22,420 nucleotides of DNA from Deinococcus detaillensis (GCF_007280555.1 NZ_VKDB01000035.1:1-22420), one strand, 5' to 3'; counted from the first letter of the stretch, positions 7,543-15,138 are shown. Numbers and translations: made by a program. Notes: generated from the letters alone by a model not told the origin.

Positions 7543-7556
7543 GAGAAACGTTTCTC
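7543..7556. promoter_or_regulatory. 14-bp perfect palindrome, LacI/GalR-type operator candidate
   Basis: GAGAAACGTTTCTC is a perfect 14-bp palindrome centred on the CG at 7549-7550. GAAACGTTTC cores are typical of LacI/GalR-family operators. It lies in the 5' leader of the DUF2892 gene, 17 bp before its ATG and just before its ribosome site. A bound repressor could block transcription there; the same sequence in RNA could form only a tight, loop-poor stem. No LacI-type gene is present in the window. Confidence 0.4.
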
Positions 7557-7573
7557 AACATGAGGAGAATGCT

Positions 7574-7777
7574 ATGAAATTTGCTCACTTTATGGCCACG
7601 CCAACTGGCCGTCTGCTCCGTGCGGCGGTCGGGTTGGCCCTGATCGGCCGGGGCTACTCGCTCGGCAACGCCGTGGTGATGGCGGTGGGGGCCGTGCCGC
7701 TCCTGGCCGGGGGCTTCAACGTCTGCCTGATCGCTCCCTTGCTGCACGCCCCGTTGCTTGGCCGGAACGCCGTCTGA
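7574..7777 (+). CDS. DUF2892 small membrane protein (YgaP membrane-domain type)
   Basis: This 67-residue protein has two hydrophobic helices (about residues 12-30 and 32-58) and the DUF2892 pattern: an early T-P-x-GRLLRAAVGLALI followed by GGFNVCLIAPLL with a central Cys. In E. coli YgaP the same domain is fused to a rhodanese domain; here a rhodanese gene follows 228 bp downstream as a separate protein. The function of stand-alone DUF2892 proteins is not settled. The ATG at 7574 has GAGGAG with a 6-nt spacer. Upstream lie the shared regulator site (7413-7445) and the palindrome at 7543-7556, so it is probably regulated by the adjacent response regulator and a second factor. Confidence 0.8.
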   Translation: MKFAHFMATPTGRLLRAAVGLALIGRGYSLGNAVVMAVGAVPLLAGGFNVCLIAPLLHAPLLGRNAV

Positions 7778-8005
7778 CCTAAGCTGCCGACCCGCTGGCT
7801 GCTAACGATTTGCGACGCTGGTGCGTGCCCAAAGTGGTGCGGCTGATCCTGGCCCAGACCCTCAACTTTCGGGGTCTCGCCGCTTGCCCAGAAACCCCTC
7901 AATTCGTCAAACCCTCTTCTTGGTCGCTGATTGTCACCAGACAAGCCGCTTTCCAACAGACATTCCATGACGTTGACTAGCGCCCCCAATTTTTAAGGAG
8001 ACATT
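7778..8005. other. Intergenic region between DUF2892 and rhodanese genes
   Basis: No gene is assigned here. One + frame is open from about 7784 to a TAG at 7977-7979 and reads in part as NDLRRWCVPKVVRLILAQTL, which looks protein-like but has no good start and no family I recognise. It may be the remnant of a lost gene. The last 20 bp hold the rhodanese ribosome site AAGGAG. I found no convincing terminator hairpin. Confidence 0.4.
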
Positions 8006-8836
8006 ATGAAACTGGTAAATTCCACATGGCTTTCCGCGCACCTGAACGATGAAAATCTCCGTGTCTTGGATGTACGGAGTGACGTGATGCAGTATCTTCC
8101 GGGTCACGTGCCGAACGCTGTGCATCTTTCGGATTTCAGCTTGCGTGCGCCCAAAAATGGCGTGCCCGCACAATACCTGAACCCTGAATCTCTGTGTCAT
8201 CTCTTTGCACTTGCGGGCGTCACCGATGATCACCACGTCGTCGTCTACAGCCAGGGTGAGGGCGTGATTGGGGCCACCATGACCATGTACGCCCTCAATC
8301 TGATCGGGCACACCGATGTAAGCCTGCTTGATGGTGGCTGGACCGCGTACCGCAACACTCAGCGTGTATCGCAGCAGTACCCCGCATATGGTGCTGCTCA
8401 GCTCACCGTGCGGCCCGCACCGGATGCGATGAGCATTTCACTCGAGGAGTTGAAGGACCAGCTCGCCACGAAGAGGGCGACCTTCGTTGACGCCCGGCCC
8501 GAAGGTGCTTACCTGGGCGTAGAGAGTACCTGGATGCGCAACGGACATCTCCCCGGTGCCCTGAACGTGGACTGGCATTCTTTGGTTGAAGGCGCGAACT
8601 TGCATCAGCTGCGGCCACCGGAAGAGATCAAAGCTCTACTTGAACTGAAAGGAGTGAGGAAAGATCAAAACATCGTCGTGTACTGCGGCACCAGTCGCGA
8701 GGCGTCGATTCTGTATTTCATCCTCAAGCACCTGCTGGACTACCCCCGTGTACGTCTGTATGAGGGCTCCTGGACAGAATACAGTTCGTTTCCTGAGCTG
8801 AAGATGGAAACCGGCCGACCAGTTCCAACCGTGTAG
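8006..8836 (+). CDS. Thiosulfate/3-mercaptopyruvate-type sulfurtransferase, two rhodanese domains
   Basis: This 276-residue protein has two rhodanese domains. The N-terminal one (about 5-125) contains LDVRSDVMQYLPGHVPNAVH, but its active-loop position is YSQGEG with Ser82 instead of Cys, so it is inactive, as usual in this class. The C-terminal one (about 143-272) has VDARPEGAYLG, GHLPGALNVDW and the loop C227-G-T-S-R-E, giving the catalytic Cys that carries persulfide sulfur. The loop is unlike the classical CRKGV of thiosulfate or CGSGVT of mercaptopyruvate enzymes, so the donor cannot be told. No signal peptide is seen, so it should be cytoplasmic. The start has AAGGAG with a 5-nt spacer. 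Its codon use looks less GC-rich than its neighbours by eye. The nearby DUF2892 gene echoes the YgaP pairing. Confidence 0.88.
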   Translation: MKLVNSTWLSAHLNDENLRVLDVRSDVMQYLPGHVPNAVHLSDFSLRAPKNGVPAQYLNPESLCHLFALAGVTDDHHVVVYSQGEGVIGATMTMYALNLIGHTDVSLLDGGWTAYRNTQRVSQQYPAYGAAQLTVRPAPDAMSISLEELKDQLATKRATFVDARPEGAYLGVESTWMRNGHLPGALNVDWHSLVEGANLHQLRPPEEIKALLELKGVRKDQNIVVYCGTSREASILYFILKHLLDYPRVRLYEGSWTEYSSFPELKMETGRPVPTV

Positions 8837-8965
8837 CCAGCTCAAGGAGACTCCAGAAGCCGTCTATCAGCGGAAGTTGGCGACATCGCCCTTCCTTGAA
8901 GCCTGTTCAATTCCGGTTTCCACCTTGAACCCTTTTCTTCTCCCCGAACGTCATGAGGAAAGCGT

Positions 8966-9898
8966 ATGAGTGCAGCTGAGCGTCCCCCTCCCCAGATCAC
9001 CAGCCCGCCCGCCACACTCAAGCCCCAACCCAAAGTCAGCCGCTGGGCCTACGTCCTGATCGTCATCGGCGCACTGTCTCTCTTTGACCTGATTGGCCTC
9101 GACAACTGGGGCACGCCGCTGGTCATGATCGTGATTGGCGTGGCCCTCATTACGCGCCCGTACTCCTGGGGCCGCCCACTGACCCTCGGGCTGGTGACCG
9201 CGACGCTACTGGCGGTCGGAGGGTGGTACGTCCTGCGGCCTGCCGTCACCGGCACCTCGACCACCGAAACCCTCAGTGAGCCCCTCACGGCGGCCCGCGC
9301 CGAGATTGAGCTGTCTCCTTCTGTTGGGCAGCTGGACGTCGGGGCGGGCAGCGGCAGCACGCTGATCGGGGGCAGCCTGGGTCTGACCCGCAACGAGCGG
9401 CTGGAGCGCCGCACAGTGGAGCGCGGCGACACCCAGGTGGTGCAGTTGACTGCGCGGCAGATCAGGCCGAACATCTCGCTCTTCGGCAATCTCGGCCAGG
9501 ACAACGCGCACTGGCTCGTGACGCTCTCGCCAGACGTGCCGCTGGCGCTGAAGGTCAACATGGGAGCCGGAGCATCGACACTCGATCTGGCCAACTTGAA
9601 GGTCACTGAACTGAGATTCGAGGGAGGAGTCGGACGCGCCAATGTCCGGCTGCCTGCCACCGGACTCGTCTCCGCCGTGATCAAGAGTGGCGTCGGCCAG
9701 CTGAATGTCACCGTCCCAAGGGGCATGAAGGCGCGTGTGCGCGTCAGCAGCGGTCTGGGGGCGGTGAAGGTGATGGGCGATTTCTTGCGTGACGGCGACA
9801 CCTCCGTTTCGCCGGGCTATGCACAGAGCGCGAACCGGGTCGATCTGTACATCGAAGTGGGTCTCGGCGCAGTCAACGTCGAGCAACTGAACCGTTGA
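8966..9898 (+). CDS. LiaI/LiaF-like membrane protein with toast-rack-type beta domain
   Basis: This 310-residue protein begins with a short Pro-rich cytoplasmic tail. Three hydrophobic segments follow (about 27-46, 49-66 and 74-92), in the DUF5668/LiaI-LiaF-TM pattern with WAYVLIVIGALSLFDLIGL. Residues about 105-310 are a beta-rich domain built on repeated G-x-G-x-x-x-V turns (DVGAGSGSTLIGG, VNMGAGASTLDL, KSGVGQLNV, SSGLGAVKV, VGLGAVNV), as in the LiaF/toast-rack C-terminal fold. LiaF-type proteins sense or restrain cell-envelope stress signalling in Gram-positive bacteria; whether this one does is inference. The start has GAGGAAA 4 nt upstream. The bactofilin-like gene follows 119 bp downstream on the same strand, suggesting an envelope operon. 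Confidence 0.75.
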   Translation: MSAAERPPPQITSPPATLKPQPKVSRWAYVLIVIGALSLFDLIGLDNWGTPLVMIVIGVALITRPYSWGRPLTLGLVTATLLAVGGWYVLRPAVTGTSTTETLSEPLTAARAEIELSPSVGQLDVGAGSGSTLIGGSLGLTRNERLERRTVERGDTQVVQLTARQIRPNISLFGNLGQDNAHWLVTLSPDVPLALKVNMGAGASTLDLANLKVTELRFEGGVGRANVRLPATGLVSAVIKSGVGQLNVTVPRGMKARVRVSSGLGAVKVMGDFLRDGDTSVSPGYAQSANRVDLYIEVGLGAVNVEQLNR

Positions 9899-9921
9899 TG
9901 CCCCCTCTTCCTCACCCCAGC

Positions 9922-9954
9922 CGTAACGCTCTGGAAACAGACTACGGTCAGCAT
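9922..9954 (+). promoter_or_regulatory. Weak candidate regulator site before the bactofilin-like gene
   Basis: CGTAAC (9922-9927) and GGAAAC (9933-9938) are 11 bp apart. They are followed by 10 bp and CAGCAT, one base off the TAGnnT box of the three stronger sites. The geometry matches but the bases are degenerate, so this may be chance. Confidence 0.2.
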
Positions 9955-10017
9955 TCAACAGAGGACACGCTCTCCATTGACACCTCAGCGCGTCTCAGAA
10001 CGACCAGGAGGTCCATC

Positions 10018-11304
10018 ATGAAGACCGACAATCACCTGTTTAGAAACGCCAGCACCCTACTCATCGCCCTGACCCTTGGCGGCATGGCTTCGGCCATTGA
10101 CTGGCGAACCGGCGACAGCGTGACCGTGGCCAAGTCTGAAGTCATTCAGGACGATCTGTACGTCGCTGGCAATGATGTACAGATCGACGGCACCGTTAAC
10201 GGCGATTTGTTCGTGGGGGGGCGCACGGTGACCATCAACGGCGACGTGCGCGGCAACCTCTGGGCATCGGGCGAGACGCTGATTCTGGGCGGCAAGGTAT
10301 CCCAGACGGCCCGCGTCGCCGGTTCCGTGATCCGCGTTCAGAATGGGGCCAGCATCGGGCGCGATCTGCTGGCCGCCGGTTCAGAAGTTGTGGTGGCCCC
10401 TGGCGTCGTTATCGGGCGCGACGTGGCCGTGGGCAGTTCTCAGGCCCAATTGGACGGCCGGGTGACCCGAAATGCCTACGTGGGGGCCAACGGCATCGAG
10501 GTTGGCGGCGTGATCGGCGGAAACGCCAAAATGGCGGTTGGAGACACCGCTGTCCCGACCGGGAACAACTGGACAACATTCAGCGACCCTGGCCTGCGGT
10601 TTACTCAGGGCGGGCGGATCGCGGGCGACCTGACCCTTCAGCGTTCCGACTCCGGCCAGGCGGCCCTGCCTGCTGGAGCAGTGGGTGGACAGGTGACGTA
10701 TGCCCCAATTAGCGGCGTGACTGTTCAGCCCCGTCCCAATCCGTTCGCCAGCTTTCTGAGCGCCTTTGTCGGCATCGCGCTGGTTGGTCTGCTGCTGCTC
10801 TGGCTGGCCCGCCCCCGGCTGCTGGGCGTCTGGGAGAAATTGCGAGCTGCGCCCGCTGCCAGTCTCGGGTACGGCGCTGTGGCCTTTGTCGGTCTGCCTA
10901 TCGCCGCCTTGCTGGGCGTGCTGGCGCTCGGTCTGCTGACTGGCGCGTTGATGCTGCTGCGCCTCGGCGGTCTCGGCCTGCCGCTGGCCTTCGTCGGAAT
11001 GCCTGTGCTGCTGGGCGGCGCAACCCTGGTCGCGTGGCTGGCGCTGCTGGGCGCACAGGGCTTCGCGGCCTACCTGATCGGCACTTGGATCGTTCATGCG
11101 CTCCGGCCAAAAGGAAACATGGCTCCGGTCGCCACGGTCCTGATCGGTGCCCTGCTTTTGGCGCTCGTCCTCCAGATTCCCGTCTTGGGTGCCCTGGCGA
11201 CTTTGGCCGCGCTCCTGTTGAGCCTCGGGGCGCTGTGGCTGACCCTGCGCGGCCCACCTCGCCGCCCGGTCGTCCCCCAGGTCAGCGTGCCGCAAGCGAC
11301 CTGA
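10018..11304 (+). CDS. Bactofilin-like polymer-forming protein with C-terminal membrane helices
   Basis: This 428-residue protein has a signal peptide (cleavage probably after A26 in GGMASA). Residues about 35-190 form a right-handed beta-helix of bactofilin/CcmA type, shown by repeats such as DLYVAGNDVQIDGTVNGDLF, VGGRTVTINGDVRGNLWASG and LILGGKVSQTARVAG. After a low-complexity linker, residues about 240-415 form five or so membrane helices, rich in Leu, Ala and Gly. The beta-helix therefore faces outside the membrane, unlike classical cytoplasmic bactofilins. The ATG at 10018 has AGGAGG with a 5-nt spacer; the frame extends upstream to 9895, where it overlaps the LiaF-like gene, but without a ribosome site. 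It is probably a cell-surface scaffold paired with the upstream LiaF-like protein. Confidence 0.8.
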   Translation: MKTDNHLFRNASTLLIALTLGGMASAIDWRTGDSVTVAKSEVIQDDLYVAGNDVQIDGTVNGDLFVGGRTVTINGDVRGNLWASGETLILGGKVSQTARVAGSVIRVQNGASIGRDLLAAGSEVVVAPGVVIGRDVAVGSSQAQLDGRVTRNAYVGANGIEVGGVIGGNAKMAVGDTAVPTGNNWTTFSDPGLRFTQGGRIAGDLTLQRSDSGQAALPAGAVGGQVTYAPISGVTVQPRPNPFASFLSAFVGIALVGLLLLWLARPRLLGVWEKLRAAPAASLGYGAVAFVGLPIAALLGVLALGLLTGALMLLRLGGLGLPLAFVGMPVLLGGATLVAWLALLGAQGFAAYLIGTWIVHALRPKGNMAPVATVLIGALLLALVLQIPVLGALATLAALLLSLGALWLTLRGPPRRPVVPQVSVPQAT

Positions 11305-11413
11305 TCCAGCTTAAATCACCGGGTGCTCAGCAACTGACAATTTCGGTTTCTGCCACCTGGGAGGGCAGTTACGGAAAGACAGACTTCAGACCCTCACTCG
11401 CAAGGAGAAGAAA

Positions 11414-12343
11414 ATGCAAAAGGCGCTCGTGATCGGTCTCGGCCCGCTGGGCAAACGAGTGATCAAAGAGCTGGAGAGCCGGGGTATCGAGGCCTTGGGG
11501 AGCAGCCGTTCACGCCCGGCAGGCTTTACGGGACACTGGCAGGCCCTTGATGCCCGCGACAGTGTACAGGTCCGCACCTGCGCCCAGGACTACGACTTGG
11601 TCTTTCTCTGCGCCGCTCCCAAGCTCACGCGCTGGACTGCCGAGTTTGCCGATCTGGTCTCGGGCGTGCTGAAAGGACTGGCGCAGACCAGCACGACGCT
11701 GGTGTTTGCCAGCAACATGTACGCCTACGGTCCGCCCAGTGGGACGCTTACTGAGCAGTCGCCCGAACATCCGGTGGGTCCAAAAGGAAAGCTGCGCCAA
11801 CACCTTGACCGCGCGGTGCTAGATGCTGACCAGGAGGGCGATTTACGCACTGCGGTCGTGCGAGGCTCGTCCTTCTACGGGCCGCAGGTCGCCTCTTCCA
11901 TGGTGGGAGCCACGCAGATCCAGAGCATGTTGAATGGCAAGGCGGTTGACGCCCTGGGTTCCGTCGATCAACCGCACAGCTTCACCTATATCGACGACTT
12001 CGCGCGGGCCATGGTCACGGTGGCCCTTGATAAGGATGCCTGGGGCCAGGTCTGGCACGCCCCAATGCAGCAGGCCATCACCCTGCGGGGTTTCATGACC
12101 GCGCTTGGGCAGCCGCTGAGGATTGTGCCCAGATTCCGGGTGGCAGGCCTTGTCATCGTCAATGTGATGGCGTTGTTCAATCCAGACATGCGCGAACTCA
12201 AGGAAACGCTCTACGCCTACACCAGGCCGTTCGTCGTGAGCGATGCCAAGTACCGGGCGGCCTTCAACGACGACGCCACGCCTCTGGCTGAAACGTTGCG
12301 GCAGACCATGCAGAGTCTGAAAGAGCCGGTTGTCGATCCCTGA
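11414..12343 (+). CDS. Atypical NAD(P)-binding SDR / epimerase-dehydratase-like protein
   Basis: This 309-residue protein has a Rossmann fold: GLGPLG at 8-13 binds the dinucleotide, and LVFASNMYAYGPP plus RGSSFYGP and SFTYIDDFARAM match extended SDRs of the epimerase/dehydratase type. The usual catalytic Y-x-x-x-K is not found; the expected place reads HPVGPKGKLR, keeping Lys but not Tyr. It may bind cofactor without classical epimerase chemistry, or use another residue. No membrane segment is clear apart from a hydrophobic stretch near 245-258. The start has AAGGAG 6 nt upstream. It is the last gene before the AT-richer gap leading to the glycine-zipper cluster. The substrate is unknown. Confidence 0.8.
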   Translation: MQKALVIGLGPLGKRVIKELESRGIEALGSSRSRPAGFTGHWQALDARDSVQVRTCAQDYDLVFLCAAPKLTRWTAEFADLVSGVLKGLAQTSTTLVFASNMYAYGPPSGTLTEQSPEHPVGPKGKLRQHLDRAVLDADQEGDLRTAVVRGSSFYGPQVASSMVGATQIQSMLNGKAVDALGSVDQPHSFTYIDDFARAMVTVALDKDAWGQVWHAPMQQAITLRGFMTALGQPLRIVPRFRVAGLVIVNVMALFNPDMRELKETLYAYTRPFVVSDAKYRAAFNDDATPLAETLRQTMQSLKEPVVDP

Positions 12344-12556
12344 TTGAATGAATGCTCGGATCAAGTCTACTGATATGTGCGTTTCTAAATAATTTGAATC
12401 TGGCATTCAGACCAATAGGGCAAAGCTAGCGCTGACAGAGCGACATTGTCATGGGAATAGAGAGATTTCAGCTCTTTTCCAGTAGCCTGCAACAAGAGTG
12501 GTAAGGCTCTTAATTGTTATTCGCTACGAAACACCAAATTCTGGAGGGAATACAAA
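12344..12556. other. AT-rich intergenic region before glycine-zipper gene 1
   Basis: This 213-bp stretch is clearly more AT-rich than its surroundings and holds no ORF. A TGAATGC/GCATTCA inverted pair (12349-12355, 12403-12409) has a loop too long to be a terminator. A small stem AAGAG/CTCTT lies near 12490-12510, followed by TAATTGTTATT, which could weakly terminate or attenuate transcription. A promoter for the downstream cluster must lie here or further upstream, but I could not place it with confidence. Confidence 0.4.
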
Positions 12557-12763
12557 ATGGAACAGAAATCAACTAAGGATTCACGCAAAGACAGCAATTC
12601 AAGCCTCGGTATCGCCATTGGATTGACGTTCGGGGCTGCGATCGGTGTGGCATTGGGAAATATCGCAATCGGTGTTGCCTTGGGAATGAGTGTCGGGGCT
12701 GCGATTGGTTCGGGCCTGGATAGCCAACATCGTAAAGGCAAAGAAAAATCTGGTGGCGAATAA
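12557..12763 (+). CDS. Glycine-zipper small membrane protein 1
   Basis: This 68-residue protein has a polar, Lys/Ser-rich N-terminus (1-16) and a glycine-zipper core (about 17-53), with Gly at 18, 22, 26, 30, 39, 43, 47 and 51. That 4-residue spacing suits two tightly packed membrane helices joined by a turn at G34-N35. A basic tail (HRKGKEK) closes it. It is a paralogue of the 70-residue protein at 18087: 33 of the first 57 positions are identical without gaps (hand count). I know of small glycine-zipper proteins in many bacteria but no assigned role for this one. GGAGG lies about 9 nt before the ATG. The coding sequence is less GC-rich than neighbouring genes by eye. The membrane hydrolase gene follows 62 bp later. 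Confidence 0.75.
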   Translation: MEQKSTKDSRKDSNSSLGIAIGLTFGAAIGVALGNIAIGVALGMSVGAAIGSGLDSQHRKGKEKSGGE

Positions 12764-12825
12764 CCCGTGTAAGTGCGCCCGCCATAGTCCATTCTGAACA
12801 CCCTACACAACTTTTGAGGTTTCTC

Positions 12826-14367
12826 ATGGCATCATCCGGCTCCAGACCTGCCCCGCTCTCCATCCTGAAACGGACGGCCCCCCATCTTGACGCCCGTCGT
12901 CTGGGCCTCACCCTAGGTATGGCCGCCCTTTCTGGACTGCTGTCCGCACTGGTGCTTCCACGTGGGCCGACCACCCAACTTCAGGCCCTCGCCCTGCTGG
13001 CTGCTGGCCTCAGCATCGGGCTGCTGGCAGGAATCGTCATGCGCTCGCGCTGGTCGCTTTTTATCGCGCCGCTCGCTCACGTCTTAGCTCTTGAGCTGGC
13101 CCGCCCTGACCTGCTGGGGCCGACCGTTGGGGCCATCCGCCTGACCGAGATCTACGGGGTGCTGGCGTTCCTGCTGGGGCGCGGGCTGTACGGCCTGGTC
13201 GCCTTGCTGCCGATGGTACTCGGGGCCTCCCTGGGCGTGTTCATTGCCAGAAGGAATATCACAACGCGGCCAGGAGCCAGACCCCGCTGGATCGTCCCTG
13301 TCCTGATTGTCTCTGTGCTGGTCGCCCTTACCGTGCAGATCGCGCTTCCGGCCCGCACACCGCCCATCCTCGGTGCAGACGGCCAGCCCTTGCCCGGCAG
13401 CGTCGCCGAACTGACCACCGTGCGGCTCGGCGGGCATGACCAGACCATCATGATTCGTGGGTACAGTACCGAGAAGCCGGTGCTGCTCTACCTCAATGGT
13501 GGCCCTGGCATGAGTGGTCTGCCGTATACCCGCGTGGTGCTGAACGACCTGTCGCGCGATTTCGTGATCGTGGACTGGGATCAGCGCGGGGCGGGCAAAT
13601 CCTACCCCGCCATCGACCCGACCTCAACTTTGACGCCCGCGCAGGCGGTCAGCGATACCATCGAACTCACCAACTACTTGCGTGCGCGTTTCGACAAGCC
13701 GAAGATTTATCTGGTGGGTGAATCCTGGGGCAGCATCCTGGGTGTGCTGGCCGTGCAGCGAGCACCCGAGCTGTTTTACGCCTTCATCGGCAGCGGCCAG
13801 ATGGTCAGCGTGCGTGAGACTGACCACCGCATCTACCAGGACGTGCTTAATCTGGCGGCGCGCACCGGCAACCCTGGCCTCGCCGCAAAGATGCACAGCT
13901 ACGGCCAGCCGCCTTACGCCGACCTGCCCTACGCCAATGTCTTCGCCCTGGGCCAGTACGATGCGCTGTACAAGCCGTACACGCCCTCGGCGGCGTACCG
14001 GGAGCTTGGGGCCTCGTCCGGCATCGGCCCCTACGGTGTGTTTGGCAGCGAGTACAACCTGATCGAAAGATTTGACGTGCTGCGCGGCTTGATGGACATG
14101 TTCACGGTGATGTACCCGCAGATCCAGAACATCGATTTCCGGAGGGACGCCAGAACGCTGAAGGTGCCGGTCTACATTCTTGACGGCACCAGCGAACTGT
14201 CGGCCCGGCGCGACCTGACGCTGGAATGGTTCGCGACGCTCCGGGCCCCCATCAAGACTCTGGTGCCCTTCGAGAACGCCGCTCACTCGGTGGCCTTCGA
14301 GCAATTCGAGAAATTCGGCGTGCTGATGCGTGAAACGGTGCTGCCCCAGACGTATGCGAACCCGTGA
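12826..14367 (+). CDS. Membrane-anchored alpha/beta hydrolase (prolyl-aminopeptidase-like, S33)
   Basis: This 513-residue protein joins a hydrophobic N-terminal region to an alpha/beta hydrolase. About five helices (residues 28-46, 53-72, 76-92, 120-140 and 155-174) form the membrane part. The hydrolase domain (about 185-505) carries the oxyanion motif NGGPG at 224-228, DQRGAGKS at 252-259, the nucleophile elbow G-E-S300-W-G, a likely acid at D453 and H487 as base. NGGPG with GxSWG is the prolyl-iminopeptidase (S33) pattern, so a peptidase acting at the membrane is plausible. The catalytic domain's side of the membrane cannot be decided. Start: ATG 12826 has GAGG with a 6-nt spacer; a TTG at 12814 is less likely. 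It lies between glycine-zipper 1 and the fused glycine-zipper membrane protein. Confidence 0.85.
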   Translation: MASSGSRPAPLSILKRTAPHLDARRLGLTLGMAALSGLLSALVLPRGPTTQLQALALLAAGLSIGLLAGIVMRSRWSLFIAPLAHVLALELARPDLLGPTVGAIRLTEIYGVLAFLLGRGLYGLVALLPMVLGASLGVFIARRNITTRPGARPRWIVPVLIVSVLVALTVQIALPARTPPILGADGQPLPGSVAELTTVRLGGHDQTIMIRGYSTEKPVLLYLNGGPGMSGLPYTRVVLNDLSRDFVIVDWDQRGAGKSYPAIDPTSTLTPAQAVSDTIELTNYLRARFDKPKIYLVGESWGSILGVLAVQRAPELFYAFIGSGQMVSVRETDHRIYQDVLNLAARTGNPGLAAKMHSYGQPPYADLPYANVFALGQYDALYKPYTPSAAYRELGASSGIGPYGVFGSEYNLIERFDVLRGLMDMFTVMYPQIQNIDFRRDARTLKVPVYILDGTSELSARRDLTLEWFATLRAPIKTLVPFENAAHSVAFEQFEKFGVLMRETVLPQTYANP

Positions 14368-14430
14368 GGGGCGGTGTGCGCTTGTAGCGGCGAGGACATC
14401 AGTGAAGGTGCATCTCTCAGGGAGGACAGC

Positions 14431-15138
14431 ATGACCCGCCTTAAGACCATAAAAGCCAAAACAAATAACCGTTCCGCTTTCGGGGTGGGATTCTTCATCA
14501 GCACTGGGGCTGGTGTGGGTGTGGTGGCCGGGACTTTGCTCGGCGACCTTGTGGCTGGAATGATGTACGGTGCCGGTGCTGGCGTGATCGTGGGTGCGGT
14601 GGTGGAGATGTACCGCCGTCAACTCCCACCACCCGCACCACCTCACACAGGTCAACTGCTCAGGCCAGGCAGTCTGCGCTGGCTCATCGGCTGCCTCATC
14701 TTTCTCGGCGTCAGTGCGCTGTTCGGCGGCATCATACTGGTGAGCAGTCCATCCGGCGCGGGGCCGTCTATTCCATTGTCTGTCCTCCGGTATTCCCCGT
14801 TCAGCGACTTCCTGATGCCTGGCCTGATCCTGGGGACGGTGTTCGGCGTCGGGTCGATCGGCGCAGTGCTGGCACTGTGGATGCGTCCAGCCTGGCCACT
14901 GGGCACGGCACTGACCCGCTTCACGGGTGAGCACTGGGCCTGGAGCGTCGCCGTGGCCCTGGGTCTGGGACAGATCATCTGGATCGTCACTCAGATACTG
15001 ATGTTGCGCGAACTTAACGTGGTACAGGTACTGTACGGCAGCCTCGGCGTGCTGATCGTGGTGCTGGCCTGTCTGCCGGGCGTGCGGCAGTATTTCGCGC
15101 TCCGTCCAGACCTGCTCCTTTCAGGGCGGCCCCGGTGA
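14431..15138 (+). CDS. Membrane protein with N-terminal glycine-zipper module
   Basis: This 235-residue protein has a short basic N-terminus, a glycine-zipper segment (about 17-60), a Pro-rich linker (65-72) and four hydrophobic helices (about 84-104, 129-150, 169-190 and 200-216). The zipper glycines at 30, 34, 43, 47, 51 and 55 match those of the two free small proteins (26, 30, 39, 43, 47, 51) with a constant shift of 4, including the polar turn (G38-D39 against K34/G34-N35). It therefore looks like a fusion of the small-protein module with a 4-TM protein. The function is unknown. The ATG at 14431 has GGAGG with a 5-nt spacer. Its TGA overlaps the GTG of the next CPBP gene. Confidence 0.7.
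   Translation: MTRLKTIKAKTNNRSAFGVGFFISTGAGVGVVAGTLLGDLVAGMMYGAGAGVIVGAVVEMYRRQLPPPAPPHTGQLLRPGSLRWLIGCLIFLGVSALFGGIILVSSPSGAGPSIPLSVLRYSPFSDFLMPGLILGTVFGVGSIGAVLALWMRPAWPLGTALTRFTGEHWAWSVAVALGLGQIIWIVTQILMLRELNVVQVLYGSLGVLIVVLACLPGVRQYFALRPDLLLSGRPR

Noticed and set aside
7453..7563. Possible leaderless 36-codon TTG ORF before DUF2892
   Set aside because: A TTG lies about 7 nt after the -10 box and the frame stays open to a TGA at 7561, but TTG starts are weak in leaderless mRNAs and an open frame this short is expected by chance.
7784..7979. Open + frame resembling a transposase or regulator fragment
   Set aside because: Its translation looks protein-like in places, but I could match it to no transposase motif and it has no inverted repeats around it.
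13624..14934. 436-residue minus-strand frame opposite the membrane hydrolase and the fused zipper protein
   Set aside because: It is low-complexity and His/Gln/Arg-rich, spans two well-supported + strand genes, and has no recognisable domain.
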